Source: a bacterium
GTDB taxonomy: Bacteria; SAR324; XYD2-FULL-50-16
DNA: 64,000 bases
Direction: 5' to 3'
NCBI GenBank assembly: GCA_018829445.1
Contig: JAHJTV010000055.1
Location: 59,269 to 123,268, forward strand
Shown: positions 37,340 to 46,901 of the stretch, one piece after another
How the letters are laid out: each line of letters begins with the position of its first letter
How positions within the stretch are numbered: position 1 is the stretch's first letter
Program-made: the position numbers and the translations under genes
Notes under the pieces: generated by a model
What the model saw: the letters and a program-made list of their open reading frames with translations, nothing else
Told to the model about the DNA's origin: nothing
Database searches by the model: none

Positions 37340-37371
37340 AACAGAAAGTGTCACGCAAAACACTTTCTGTT
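37340..37371 (-). terminator. Strong hairpin after the 37382 gene
   Basis: A perfect 12-bp stem (AACAGAAAGTGT / ACACTTTCTGTT) with an 8-nt loop begins about 10 bp past the stop codon of the gene at 37382-37912. There is no T run, so it may end transcription weakly or protect the transcript end. Confidence 0.55.
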
Positions 37372-37381
37372 AAGGAATTAG

Positions 37382-37912
37382 TTAATTCCATTTACTATTA
37401 CGGCCGTAACCGTTTGTATTACCCTGGCCTTGCCCCATGCCACGTCCACGACCGTTGCCAAAATCTTGATTTTGACCTCTCATCCCTTGATTCCCTGCAT
37501 TTCCTTGTATACCCTGGCTTCTTCTTTGACTGATCACATCAGCCTGTTCCTGTGTAATTTTACCGTCGGCAACAGCCTTGGTAACCAGCTCACCAACCTT
37601 GTCATGCATCTTGGTCTGGAATGTATTAAAATCAACCTTGTACTCATCCATTAACGCCCGCATTGGCTTTTGCGCCAGTTTGGATTGAATCGCTTCTTCA
37701 GATTCCCCTGAAAGTTCGGCCAGCGTCTCGATTCTGCTTTTATACATTTCATCCCTCAACAGCATTCCCGGTCCGGCGAATCTTTGTTGCTGATTAAATC
37801 CCATATTTCTGCTCCTGTTCATTCCTCCCCAACCCTGGGCAACTGCAAACCCTGAAAAACCGATGGTAGAAGCAACAATGGCAGTAATTACGGTTTTTTT
37901 AAAATGTTTCAT
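37382..37912 (-). CDS. Secreted small protein with YckD/DUF2680-like core and Gly/Asn/Arg-rich tail
   Basis: A 176-residue exported protein: signal peptide MKHFKKTVITAIVASTIGFSGFAVAQ, a Gly/Asn/Arg/Gln-rich stretch, a helical core (RIETLAELSGESEEAIQSKLAQKPMRALMDEYKVDF… and VADGKITQEQADVISQR), and a disordered tail with GRGRGMGQGQGN. The core resembles DUF2680 (YckD) units in which a helix ending KITxEQAD is repeated. It is encoded upstream of the DUF4405/ferredoxin genes on the same strand, but a hairpin separates them. Confidence 0.72.
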   Translation of the reverse strand: MKHFKKTVITAIVASTIGFSGFAVAQGWGGMNRSRNMGFNQQQRFAGPGMLLRDEMYKSRIETLAELSGESEEAIQSKLAQKPMRALMDEYKVDFNTFQTKMHDKVGELVTKAVADGKITQEQADVISQRRSQGIQGNAGNQGMRGQNQDFGNGRGRGMGQGQGNTNGYGRNSKWN

Positions 37913-38478
37913 TTTGATCTCCGTATTAGTCTTTGATTTTATAACTTGGATTTTAGAATTAATAATAAATCATTAACGATTTATAAAGAGCTATCGCATT
38001 CTTTGTGCCACAATCGGCTACAATTAGTTGGAAAGGTTCTAACATGCTAATAATTAAAATTAATACTCTCTCTAATGATTGAAAAGTTCATACTTTTGAC
38101 TCGATGCGTATGATTACGATCCCACAAATATGGATAGATTATATCCACGTTACTTGGATATAAAAAAGCCAATGGATAAAATCTATCCACTGGCACCCAT
38201 TCCTGAACAATGGTGATTGTATAAAAGCCATCATTGTAGGCTTCTTCAGCGAATATGGATATTTACGATTACCTCAATCCGCAGTGGTGGATTTAAAGGT
38301 AATGAATTGGCTGGGCTAAAATAAAGCGAAAATGGTAGTTTTAAACCTATAGATTTTCTATTAGTACCTTAAAAGTTATTTTCTGCGTTTTCTTGGTAGA
38401 AAATAACTTTTAAGGTACTTATCCAGTTTATCTGGGCCAGGTTGGGTAAACACGTTAATTATTGAACGAAGGAGATTC
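37913..38478. other. Intergenic region rich in inverted repeats
   Basis: 566 bp between divergent genes. There is no gene. It holds an imperfect hairpin at 38168-38194 (GCCA.TGGATA / TATCCA.TGGC), single TGGATA/TATCCA words around 38129-38160, and the long perfect repeat at 38363-38419. Confidence 0.6.
38363..38419. repeat. Perfect 22-bp inverted repeat upstream of the MocR gene
   Basis: The two arms (38363-38384 and 38398-38419) are perfect reverse complements, both AT-rich around AAGTTATTTTCT, with a 13-nt spacer (GCGTTTTCTTGGT). It ends about 60 bp before the MocR ATG. As DNA it could be a regulator site; as RNA it would be a 22-bp stem in the leader. The right part, with the flank up to 38436, recurs in degenerate form at 42627-42686. 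Confidence 0.8.
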
Positions 38479-39948
38479 ATGTTACTCTTAAGGCTGGACA
38501 ACAGTGTTGCGACACCCAAATATCGACAAATCATGGACCAAATCATTGGTATGATTGATTCGGATGTTCTAAAGATTGGTTCACAGTTGCCATCTAGCAG
38601 ATCTTTGTCGGAAAGGTTGGGCATTAATCGCTCCACGGTTTATAAGGCTTACCAGGAGCTGTGGGCATTGGGGTATATTGACAGTCAGCCGGGCTCTTAT
38701 TCATATATCAGAAAAAGAGTCGCCATTCAATCGCAGCAAACAACCCGGATGGAGAGTATCATAAATTGGGATCAGGTCGTGACCCTTGATAGTAAGGATT
38801 TGTCAGATGCATACTATCAAATGATCGGAACTCCCTCAGCTGATAACGCTATCGACTTTACTCCGTTGTCAGCTGATCCGCGACTGCTGCCAACCGAAGA
38901 TTTCAGAAAGTGTTTTAATAAAGTATTAAAAGATGGTGGTGCCAAGATGCTGCTCTATGGCAATCCCCTGGGAAATGAGCAACTTCGCCAATTCATCGTC
39001 GATCGTATGGGCATCCACTGCATTTCCGCTGCCACTGACGAGGTAATGTTAACCAATGGAGCACAACAGGCTATTGAACTGATTCTTAAGCTCCTTGTAA
39101 CCGGTGATCAGTCCATAATCGTTGAAGAACCTACCTATTCCTCTGCAATACCACTGTTTCGGTTTTACAGCCGTCAATTGATAGGCATTCCCATGCGCAA
39201 AAACGGAATGGATCTCTCTCAATTAGAAAATGCCATTCAACAAAAACCACCGGCTTTAATCTACACCATGCCGAATTTTCAAAATCCCATGGGGATAACG
39301 ACCGACCAGGAGCATCGGGAAAAGTTGCTGAAAATCTGTGAAAAATACCGGGTACCATTAATTGAGGACGGATTTGAAGAGGAGATGAAATATTATGGAA
39401 AAGCGGTTCTCCCCATTAAATCCATGGATAGACATCACCTGGTGTTCTATGTGGGTACCTTTTCAAAGGCTTTATTCCCGGGGCTTCGTATTGGTTGGAT
39501 TACAGCCGATAAAGAATGCATCAGAAAACTGGTTGCTCTGAAAGCTGCATCTGACATTTCCGGCAATCAGGCGAATCAGGCTGCATTAAACCTGTTCTGC
39601 AGAATGGGATATTATGATCTTCATATCAAGCGGATTCACAGGGTGTATCGAAAACGAATGCAAACCGCACTGAAAATGATAAATACTGTGTTTCCCGATG
39701 ATCAATTCACATGCACTGCTCCAGCCGGCGGCTATACATTTTGGGTTGAGATGAAGCACCCTGTAGCAGATGAGAAAGAGATCCTGCGAGTAATCAGAGA
39801 AGCCGGCGCTGCTGTTTCTCCGGGTTCCATTTTCTTTCCTAATGGATCAAACCGGGTCTGCTTTCGTTTATCCATTGCCCATCGCAATGAAAAGGAGATT
39901 AAGGAAGGATTGGAGCGTATAAAAACGGCATTAAGAGAGACCTGCTAA
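38479..39948 (+). CDS. MocR/PdxR-type regulator (GntR helix-turn-helix fused to aminotransferase)
   Basis: 489 residues. The N-terminal GntR winged helix (SSRSLSERLGINRSTVYKAYQEL, about 30-75) is joined by a linker to a fold-type I aminotransferase (from about 110): LTNGAQQAIELILKLL, the PLP-phosphate and Asn/Asp regions TMPNFQNPMG and LIEDGFEEE, and the Schiff-base Lys in GTFSKALFPGLRIGW. MocR proteins use PLP or a PLP-amino-acid adduct as effector. An AAGGAG site precedes the ATG. The target genes are not evident; the inverted repeat just upstream is a candidate site. Confidence 0.92.
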   Translation: MLLLRLDNSVATPKYRQIMDQIIGMIDSDVLKIGSQLPSSRSLSERLGINRSTVYKAYQELWALGYIDSQPGSYSYIRKRVAIQSQQTTRMESIINWDQVVTLDSKDLSDAYYQMIGTPSADNAIDFTPLSADPRLLPTEDFRKCFNKVLKDGGAKMLLYGNPLGNEQLRQFIVDRMGIHCISAATDEVMLTNGAQQAIELILKLLVTGDQSIIVEEPTYSSAIPLFRFYSRQLIGIPMRKNGMDLSQLENAIQQKPPALIYTMPNFQNPMGITTDQEHREKLLKICEKYRVPLIEDGFEEEMKYYGKAVLPIKSMDRHHLVFYVGTFSKALFPGLRIGWITADKECIRKLVALKAASDISGNQANQAALNLFCRMGYYDLHIKRIHRVYRKRMQTALKMINTVFPDDQFTCTAPAGGYTFWVEMKHPVADEKEILRVIREAGAAVSPGSIFFPNGSNRVCFRLSIAHRNEKEIKEGLERIKTALRETC

Positions 39949-40403
39949 ATATTTGGCCGGAAATCCAATCTGGTTATCCAACTTAAGATCCGGTTGGACC
40001 ATCAGGGTTGTTGTTCCATGGGCCAATAAGCGCCCCGATTCACTTTCAACTCTTGCCTCTCCCAATCCCAGACTCCTTCCCAGTTTGATGCAGCTACCAA
40101 TTCCGACCAGTTTTCCTTCAACAGCCGGGGCTAAATAATTCAGCTTCAACTCGACGGTTGTCATACCTACTTCGGGGTCAGCCTGGCTGAAAACCGCCCA
40201 GAAACCGGCAGCATCTATCAAACTGGCAAAAACGCCGCCATGTACCACGCCAAACGGCTGGAGATGGTCTTTCTTCAGTTCGATCTCAAGTCTGGAACTG
40301 CCATAACCTATATCTTTTATGGACATGGTCTGTAATTTAAAATAGGGACAAGGATTGACTATTTTCTGGATTGCAGCGATCCAGTCCGGATTAATTGTTT
40401 TCA
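39931..40403 (-). CDS. PaaI-type hotdog thioesterase
   Basis: About 157 residues of hotdog fold: CPYFKLQTMSIKDIGYGSSRLEIELKKDHLQPFGVVHGGVFASLIDAAGFWAVF, in which HGGVFASLIDAAG is the PaaI/YbgC-like thioesterase motif, then VELKLNYLAPAVEG. It should hydrolyse an acyl- or aryl-CoA. I start at the ATG at 40403; the frame is open to a TTG at 40464. Its 3' end overlaps the MocR gene by 18 bp on the opposite strand. Confidence 0.83.
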
Positions 40404-40610
40404 TTCTTAGGATATGTAGGAGGTTTCGATAGACTAACGACCTGCCCTTACTTATTGATAACAAACACCATAAGACTTTGGTTCATCAATTGTAATATTA
40501 TTATCTTAAGTCTCATGATTATGAAAGAGTTCAGATCGGGGACATATATTCGTTTCCTGCCCCCCCTGGTTATAGGAAGGAGTATTACCATTCGAGAGAT
40601 GCCCCCGATT

Positions 40611-42518
40611 TTACCCTTCCATTATTGATCTTGCCAGTTCAACTGCATCCCCGGCATCCCCGGCATATCCATCAGCACCTATACTGTCGGCAAAACGCTG
40701 ATTAACCGGGGCGCCACCGACTAGTACCTTCACTTTGTCTCTCAAATTCTTTTCCACCAGAGTGTCAATGATGTTTTTCATCTCCGACATGGTGGTTGTT
40801 AATAAAGCTGACAAACAAACAATGTCGGGTTGATACTCTTCAATCTGACGAATAAACTCGTCATTGGTTACATTTACGCCGAGATCATTAACTGCAAATC
40901 CAGTTCCGCGAAGCATGATGGCAACCAGGTTTTTGCCGATGTCATGCATGTCACCCTGAACTGTACCGATTAGAATCTTGGCTTGAATTTGATTATCTCC
41001 ATCTATCAGGTGCGGTTCGATTATTTGAAGGGCTTCATTCATAGCCCTGGCAGAGAGAAGCACCTCTGGAAGAAAAACTTCGTTGGCTTTGAACTGCTCA
41101 CCGATATAGTCCATGGCTGGTATCATACAATCGTGAAGAATATCTCCCGCCTTAATATCCTGGTTCAGGGCTTTACCAACCAGGTTGCCCAGGTTTTCAT
41201 CTTCTCCTGCGATAATCGCATCCTGAATTTCCTTTAAAATACCTTCTGCCATAACAAGGGTTTCTCCGCGATGTACGGTTTTAATCTCTACGCTTTTAAA
41301 CATCTTGCCAGTGTCGCCGCCAGTGAAAGGAAGACTGCCCTCTTTTTCAATCCGCTCCTGAATCCGCAACAGGCGATCAAAATCAACATCAGGAGGTGTG
41401 GAATCGGCTGTCCCCAGTATTAAACGGTCCCCGGGAACCAGGCTGAAGATCATATCCATATACGCTTCAAACTCCTCATTGCTCGTGCTTTCTGCCAACA
41501 GGATACTCTCAGGAATACCGCCCATAATGGTCATCGATTGTTTCCACCTGCTGTAGTACTCACTAATTCTGACTTTGGTCATGGGATGTGGTGTAACTGA
41601 TTCCGCGATATCGGCACCGCATCGAGCGATCAAATCCATCAGCCCCAGATTTTCTCCATCGGTATGAGTAGCAAATAGTTTTCCTTCTGCTTTCAGAGCG
41701 GAGGATGCCTTTTGAAGCCAGGGTAGTATCTCTTTTTCAAAATAGGGTGGATAAGTCAACATATCATCGTAGTTGGCGCCCCATAATATTACTTCGGCAG
41801 GAGATTTCACCAGAACTTCAAGTACTTTATTGAAATAAATCTCTATCTTTTCCGCCAGTTCAGCCATCTCCCTGTAATGGTCTTTGTATTCATAAAAAAA
41901 CTTGGAATCATCAAGTAACTCCTTCTGAATCATATGCATTGGTGAAGCACCCAGGCTTGCCCCTCCCATGGCCACAACGCCTTCATCCCCTACTTTGTCG
42001 ATATAATCCTGACATTCTTTGTACTGAGGTAAAACATTTATATTTTCAAACAAATATCCTGCGATTTTGTAATCATTTGGTGTTTTGATTAGATGTTCCT
42101 GCACCCATCCCAGCGAAGAACCGGCTTTTTTCATGTCTTCCGTTAAACCGCCGATGGTTTTTAATATCCCCATGGGAGTATGATATTCAACAATCTGCTG
42201 TCCATCCCGGTCTTCGGACTTTACCTCAATATTTGATGTAAAGTCCCATCTATAAGCAGAATTTTTAAAATTAAACAACCCGATGGAACGATGAAGAATA
42301 TCTGTGGGGTCTCCGATATCTGCAAAATTAGGCACCATATGATAGGCCGGCCAGCCATTGGCGCGGGAAATATCGTCCGGCATCATACCCTCGAACTTTT
42401 TGGGCAGGGTTCCTCTTGTCGCATTACTTAACCACCAAAGATCCAACCTGGGAACAAATGGGATTTTATCAACCATTTCCCCACGCATAGCTTTGAGAAT
42501 TCGCTCTCGATGTGTCAT
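40611..42518 (-). CDS. UroD-like methyltransferase fused to a corrinoid-binding protein
   Basis: A 635-residue fusion. The N-terminal 400 or so residues are a UroD/MtaA/MtbA-type barrel (MTHRERILKAMRGEMVDKIPFVPRLD, and FATHTDGENLGLMDLIARCGADIAES with the zinc-side His region). The C-terminal 210 are a cobalamin-binding protein: a helical cap (VGKALNQDIKAGDILHDCMIPAMDYIGEQF) and the Rossmann part with the base-off His in GTVQGDMHDIGKNLVAIML. In most methylotrophic or demethylation systems these are two proteins; here methyl transfer from or to the corrinoid is put in one chain. The methyl donor is unknown. No corrinoid reactivator is adjacent. Confidence 0.9.
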   Translation of the reverse strand: MTHRERILKAMRGEMVDKIPFVPRLDLWWLSNATRGTLPKKFEGMMPDDISRANGWPAYHMVPNFADIGDPTDILHRSIGLFNFKNSAYRWDFTSNIEVKSEDRDGQQIVEYHTPMGILKTIGGLTEDMKKAGSSLGWVQEHLIKTPNDYKIAGYLFENINVLPQYKECQDYIDKVGDEGVVAMGGASLGASPMHMIQKELLDDSKFFYEYKDHYREMAELAEKIEIYFNKVLEVLVKSPAEVILWGANYDDMLTYPPYFEKEILPWLQKASSALKAEGKLFATHTDGENLGLMDLIARCGADIAESVTPHPMTKVRISEYYSRWKQSMTIMGGIPESILLAESTSNEEFEAYMDMIFSLVPGDRLILGTADSTPPDVDFDRLLRIQERIEKEGSLPFTGGDTGKMFKSVEIKTVHRGETLVMAEGILKEIQDAIIAGEDENLGNLVGKALNQDIKAGDILHDCMIPAMDYIGEQFKANEVFLPEVLLSARAMNEALQIIEPHLIDGDNQIQAKILIGTVQGDMHDIGKNLVAIMLRGTGFAVNDLGVNVTNDEFIRQIEEYQPDIVCLSALLTTTMSEMKNIIDTLVEKNLRDKVKVLVGGAPVNQRFADSIGADGYAGDAGDAVELARSIMEG

Positions 42519-42626
42519 TTGCTCTCCCTTTTTAAGGATTATTTTTATAACTGCTGTGTGAAGCCGGGCTATCCATACGCCAAAATATGCAGATACTCTT
42601 TTTGAATATGTACTTGCACCCTACAA

Positions 42627-42686
42627 GTTGTTTGCTGCGTTCTTTTGGCAAAAAATACTCTAATACACTTATCCAGATTATCTGGG
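42627..42686 (+). repeat. Degenerate copy of the 38.4-kb repeat flank
   Basis: Aligns with 38375-38436: both share CTGCGTT followed by a T-rich stretch, then the words ACTTATCCAG, a 5-bp gap differing by one base, and CTGGG. The long inverted repeat is not preserved here. CCAG-N5-CTGG is itself a small palindrome present in both, so it may be a protein-binding site. Confidence 0.55.
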
Positions 42687-42871
42687 TTAAGAATCTGCTG
42701 ACTTCATTCTTCCCTTACTGAACCTCCAGATGGTGATGTATTAGAACACGTTTTTGTAATAGTAAAAGTAAAAGTAATGAAGGTTTACACGAAGATTAAA
42801 AATTTGTCCAGACTAGCATTAAAAAAAAGCTGCAATTCGAACTTTGATTTTACAGTCTGATTATCAATTGT

Positions 42872-43132
42872 CAGACAAAATTTGTTCTAACACCTAAAAG
42901 GGCATTTTTCAACGGTTTGAAGATGAGAATCTGCTACTGTCATGCCGAACTCGATCCGACATCCTGGGTAAGATGCGTCGTAATAAAAATGGATTCCGGG
43001 TCAAGCCCGGAATGACAGGTGTAATCAACATCGCTTTTACATTTAGAGACTTTACCCTAATCTCCAAATACTTTGATTAGCGCTTGGACCTACGTTGATG
43101 ACGGCTTTGCAGCGTAGAACAAATTCACCCTG
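42872..43132. mobile_element. MITE-like element, copy 2 (261 bp)
   Basis: Same length as copy 1 and alignable along its whole course, in the same orientation. Left end CAGACAAAATTTGTTCTAAC; right end, shared with copy 1, GCGTAGAACAAATTCACCCT. The flanks are TATCAATTGT (42862-42871) and TATCAATAAT (43133-43142), ten bases with eight identities, so the target duplication has decayed. Copy 1 keeps a perfect one, so copy 2 is probably the older insertion. Confidence 0.83.
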
Positions 43133-43350
43133 TATCAATAATTGACAGCCATTTCCAAATTGAATGATTCCTGTTTATATCTTGGATGACCAATATTTCA
43201 AAACAAAAACTTCATGATTTTTATGGAAGCAAAAACAGTAGGGCGTTCTGAATAGATGCTAAGCAAACGTGAGAAAAGTGAAGAAGGAAATAATGAATTC
43301 TTTATTAGGTTCTGTGATGACGAACGGCGACCATGTACCGCCGCCCTGTT

Positions 43351-44484
43351 TCAGTATCTAGGAAAGGAGATGATGATTGTGGTTCCGGATTCTTCGGAAG
43401 TTTCCAGATAAATAGTGCCCCCCAGGGCTTCGGCTGAGAGCTTAGCCGAATAGGTACCTAAGCCCGCCCCACCGGGTTTTCCCGAGGTTATAAACTTATC
43501 GAAAAAGTTACTCCTAATGTCCTCCGGAACGGGCAATTCATTGTGAATAGCGATGGTTTGTCTGTCAGCTCGGGTGAGGGAAATTCCCACGGTTTGTCCG
43601 GGCAAGGAGGCTTCGATGGCGTTTTTTATAAGATTGAACAGCATGGAATAGCTGAGCAGCTCCTCTCCAAGAATATGGAAAGTATCCTCTTTATCGACAG
43701 GCTTTTTATTCAGGCTGGTATTGAAATACACCCGCTTCTCTTCAATGGAAGTCTGCAGTTCAAATATTATGGTGTCAATGAGTGGTATGATGTCCACAGG
43801 CTTGGGATTGAATAGGTATGTTCCGTTTTCCAGTTTTGCCAGTTCATTCCAACGATTAATCATCTGGAGGAGTTTAGATCCGCTTTTTTCAATCTGGGTA
43901 AGCAGTTTATCTTGCCGATGGTTCATGGAAGATAGTTCTTTGATTTTTTTGGGGAAGCTGAGAATGGAAGTCAAGAGACCTTTCATGTCATGGCAGATCA
44001 TCTGGGTCCTTCTTTGCTGCAGATTCGCCATTTTTTCCAGATAAAGGTTTTGCTTCTTCAGCTTCTTCCGTGATTCCTGAAATTGCAGTTGTGTGTTGAT
44101 TCGAAGTAAGATTTCACGGGTGTTGAACGGTTTGGTGATATAATCCACTGCTCCGAGTTCCAGGCCTTTTATCCTTCTATTGATATCATCGGCGCTACTC
44201 AAAAAGACTACGGGAATGTCAACTGTCATATTGTCGGATTTGAGCTGTTTGCAGACTTCATATCCATCCATTTCCGGCATGTTTATATCAAGCAGAACCA
44301 GATCCGGGAGGTGGTGTTTCACTGAGTTTAGTGCCAATATGCCACTGGTAGACGGTCTCACATTATAACCTTCAGCACTTAGCAGGTTATCCAACATCTT
44401 CAGGTTTTCCGGCATATCATCAACAATGAGAATGGTACCCTTATCTTGAGCAGTTGATATCGTTGCGCTGGATCTCTTTCCCAT
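43351..44484 (-). CDS. Receiver-histidine kinase (REC-HK)
   Basis: 377 residues: receiver (IVDDMPENLKML, phospho-Asp in LLDINMPEMDG, Lys in TKPFNTRE), a short coiled linker (FQESRKKLKKQNLYLEKM), a phosphoacceptor helix with MICHDMKGLLTSIL, and an ATPase domain (NLIKNAIEASLPG, FFDKFITSGKPGGAGLGTYSAKLSAEALGG). I use the ATG at 44484, which puts MGKRSS before the receiver; the frame is open to a TTG at 44544. It is the last gene of the signalling run that begins with luxP. Confidence 0.88.
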   Translation of the reverse strand: MGKRSSATISTAQDKGTILIVDDMPENLKMLDNLLSAEGYNVRPSTSGILALNSVKHHLPDLVLLDINMPEMDGYEVCKQLKSDNMTVDIPVVFLSSADDINRRIKGLELGAVDYITKPFNTREILLRINTQLQFQESRKKLKKQNLYLEKMANLQQRRTQMICHDMKGLLTSILSFPKKIKELSSMNHRQDKLLTQIEKSGSKLLQMINRWNELAKLENGTYLFNPKPVDIIPLIDTIIFELQTSIEEKRVYFNTSLNKKPVDKEDTFHILGEELLSYSMLFNLIKNAIEASLPGQTVGISLTRADRQTIAIHNELPVPEDIRSNFFDKFITSGKPGGAGLGTYSAKLSAEALGGTIYLETSEESGTTIIISFPRY

Positions 44485-44560
44485 TCTTGCCTGAAGATAT
44501 GAGGTTAAACACAATTTGAAAGGTACCTTTAAATAAAATGGCAAAAAAAGATGCTTCCCT

Positions 44561-44643
44561 ATACGGCAGGGGGGCCTTCCATGGCTGTTTTAGAGCATGT
44601 TCAGACGGGGATGCAACCCCGCCCTACCATAATCCCTGCTCCT
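44561..44643 (-). repeat. GC-rich dispersed repeat, copy 1
   Basis: Read on the minus strand: GGAGCAGGGATTATGGTAGG, then GCGGGGTTGCATCCCCGTCT, then a segment ending near GCCATGGAAGGCC and a terminal part complementary to the start. It fills most of the gap between the MCP gene and the receiver-kinase gene. Copies 2 and 3 lie at 58692 and 61057 on the plus strand. Confidence 0.75.
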
Positions 44644-44702
44644 GAAAAATGTGTTTCATTAGAAGCTTATAAGAAAGAATCTCCTATCGGCTTCACATCC
44701 GA

Positions 44703-46880
44703 CTAATACTTTCCAAATTCCGCCGCTGAAAGATTAGAATTGATTGTGTCTTTTTCTGCCGATTCCCAATGTGAATTCCAATCCTCTTCGAGAACAATAG
44801 GAATTCTTTTTTTCCCGCCTAAGGTTTTTCCTTGTCTGGTTATCGGTTTTGCCAGTCGAGCAATTCCTCTGGATTGTAACGTAGCTTGACGGGCAGTCGA
44901 TTTTCCATGAGAGTTATCAGCTACTTTAAAGGAATTAATCAGGTCCTGTAGAACCGCAGCCTGACTCGATAGTTCTTCAGCAGAGGCTGCACTTTCTTCC
45001 GAATGAGCTGAGCTTTGCTGTGTTACCTGATCAATCTGATCGAGTCCCTCTGTGATTTGTCCGATACTGTGTGCCTGCTCCCTGGAAGCATGAGCTATTT
45101 CACCAACGATATCAGTAATCTTGGTGAAGCTTTCAACGATTCCTTTGAGAGCGTCAGATGTTTTATCAGCGATTCCGGTTCCCAATTCAACCTGTTTGAC
45201 AGAGGTCTCAATCATCTCGGTGATCTCCTTGGCAGCCTTGGCACTTCTAGCTGCCAGGTTTCTGACCTCATCAGCAACAACCGCAAACCCTTTACCGTGA
45301 ACCCCGGCTCGGGCAGCTTCTACAGCGGCATTTAATGAAAGAAGGTTTATCTGGAATGCTATTTCGTCGATCACCTTAATTATTTTTGAAACATTCTTAC
45401 TGGATTCACTGATGTTACTAATGGATGAGATCATCTCAGCCATTTTTCTGCTTCCATCTTCTGCAGCCAATCTAGCCTCTTCAGCCAAGGTGTTGGCTTG
45501 CTCCCCATTATCGGCATTCTGCTTGATCTGGTTGGAGATTTCGTTCATTGAGCTGGTGATCTCCTCAACAGACGCTGCCTGCTCGGTTGCTCCCTGGCTC
45601 ATGGATTGAGCGGTTGCACTAAGCTGGTCTGCCCCTGAAGCCACATTACTCGAAGACGAACCGATATCGGATACCAGTGCAGCCAGCTTAGTTACCATTT
45701 GCTGCAGTGATTGTCCTAATTTATCCTCGTCGGAAGATATGGTTACATTCACAGTCAGATCTCCATCGGCTATTTCCTGAGATAACTGCACTTTTTCATG
45801 CATGTACCCAATCAATTTGGAAAAAGCCTTGCCAATTGATCCCAGTTCATCTTCCCTGGTATTAATCTTTTCCATTTCAGACGTATCCATTCCTTTGAGC
45901 TCAATATCTCCCACGGCAAATCTTTCGGCCCCTTCTGTAATAAAAGCAATTGGATTGGTGATGGTTTTGGCGAAATAGATAACTGCAATGATACCACCTA
46001 TAAACCCCAGGATTCCGATTGCGATAACGATAAAGCGAATGGTTGTAACACTGCCGAGAAAATCGTTTTCGTCAATTACGCATAAAATTTTGTAGTCGGT
46101 ACTTGGAGAGGTGATGAAACTCATCAGTTTCCACTTTCCCATGAAATAGTAACGCTGATATCCGGTCCCCTGTTCTTTTATCTTTTTAACAAAATCATAA
46201 CCGGATGCTGATTTCAGCAACAGGTCCTTATTGGGGTGAGCTACGAAATTATACTCACCGTCTATGATACCAACGTATCCGGTTTCGCCAACTTTGATGG
46301 AATCAACCGCCTTAACGGTAAAGGAATCCCAATTGATGGGAAAACAGACCAATCCTAAAAATGTGCCTTTATCCATCACCGGAACAGCAGCCACTGTCAC
46401 CAGGAGTTGGGTTACCGGGGATTTGTAAACAACTTTATCAATATGAAAACCCTTACCATTGGAAGCCAGGGCCCAGAATGGATAGGATTTGATATCCAGT
46501 CCCACGGCCTGCTCATTTGCTCCAACCAGGGAGATCGACCCGCTTGTATTTACCAGAAAGACATTTTCGAATTTTTGATAGGTGTTGTACTGGATTTGCA
46601 GCATCTGTTTTACATAGCTTTCGTTTTCACCGGTCTTTAGGTAGTCAATCACAAACCTGTTCATTGCTATTGACTCAAGCTGCAGTTGCCTTTCTTCAAC
46701 GAATATCTCCAGGTTATTGTTGACACTATCAGTGATCTGGACAAGTCTTTCCTGGGCATCCTCAAGCATATAATGACTGCTCAAGGTAGTTGCAACAACA
46801 ATCACCAGTGCAACAACAGCGGCCAATATCGCTGAAAAGATAAAAACCAACTGATTTTTCAGACTCTTTTTTAACTTCAT
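44703..46880 (-). CDS. Methyl-accepting chemotaxis protein (dCACHE-HAMP-MCP)
   Basis: 725 residues. A transmembrane helix ([19 protein letters not shown]), an extracytoplasmic double CACHE-like sensor of about 240 residues ([48 protein letters not shown]), a second transmembrane helix ([21 protein letters not shown]), HAMP, and the signalling hairpin with its tip [37 protein letters not shown]. No C-terminal pentapeptide for methylation-enzyme docking is seen. A perfect AAGGAGGAAC site precedes the ATG. A cheW gene is 22 bp upstream, so the two are co-transcribed; cheA is not in the window. Confidence 0.94.
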   Translation of the reverse strand: MKLKKSLKNQLVFIFSAILAAVVALVIVVATTLSSHYMLEDAQERLVQITDSVNNNLEIFVEERQLQLESIAMNRFVIDYLKTGENESYVKQMLQIQYNTYQKFENVFLVNTSGSISLVGANEQAVGLDIKSYPFWALASNGKGFHIDKVVYKSPVTQLLVTVAAVPVMDKGTFLGLVCFPINWDSFTVKAVDSIKVGETGYVGIIDGEYNFVAHPNKDLLLKSASGYDFVKKIKEQGTGYQRYYFMGKWKLMSFITSPSTDYKILCVIDENDFLGSVTTIRFIVIAIGILGFIGGIIAVIYFAKTITNPIAFITEGAERFAVGDIELKGMDTSEMEKINTREDELGSIGKAFSKLIGYMHEKVQLSQEIADGDLTVNVTISSDEDKLGQSLQQMVTKLAALVSDIGSSSSNVASGADQLSATAQSMSQGATEQAASVEEITSSMNEISNQIKQNADNGEQANTLAEEARLAAEDGSRKMAEMISSISNISESSKNVSKIIKVIDEIAFQINLLSLNAAVEAARAGVHGKGFAVVADEVRNLAARSAKAAKEITEMIETSVKQVELGTGIADKTSDALKGIVESFTKITDIVGEIAHASREQAHSIGQITEGLDQIDQVTQQSSAHSEESAASAEELSSQAAVLQDLINSFKVADNSHGKSTARQATLQSRGIARLAKPITRQGKTLGGKKRIPIVLEEDWNSHWESAEKDTINSNLSAAEFGKY

Positions 46881-46901
46881 GGTTCCTCCTTAAGAGATCA
46901 A

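Larger units (their letters stand above)
42519..43350. other. Gene-free region with a degenerate repeat and a MITE
   Basis: 832 bp between two genes transcribed leftwards. No coding region is supported. It contains a degenerate relative of the 38-kb repeat (42627-42686) and a full MITE (42872-43132). The remainder is AT-rich and featureless to my eye. Confidence 0.65.
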
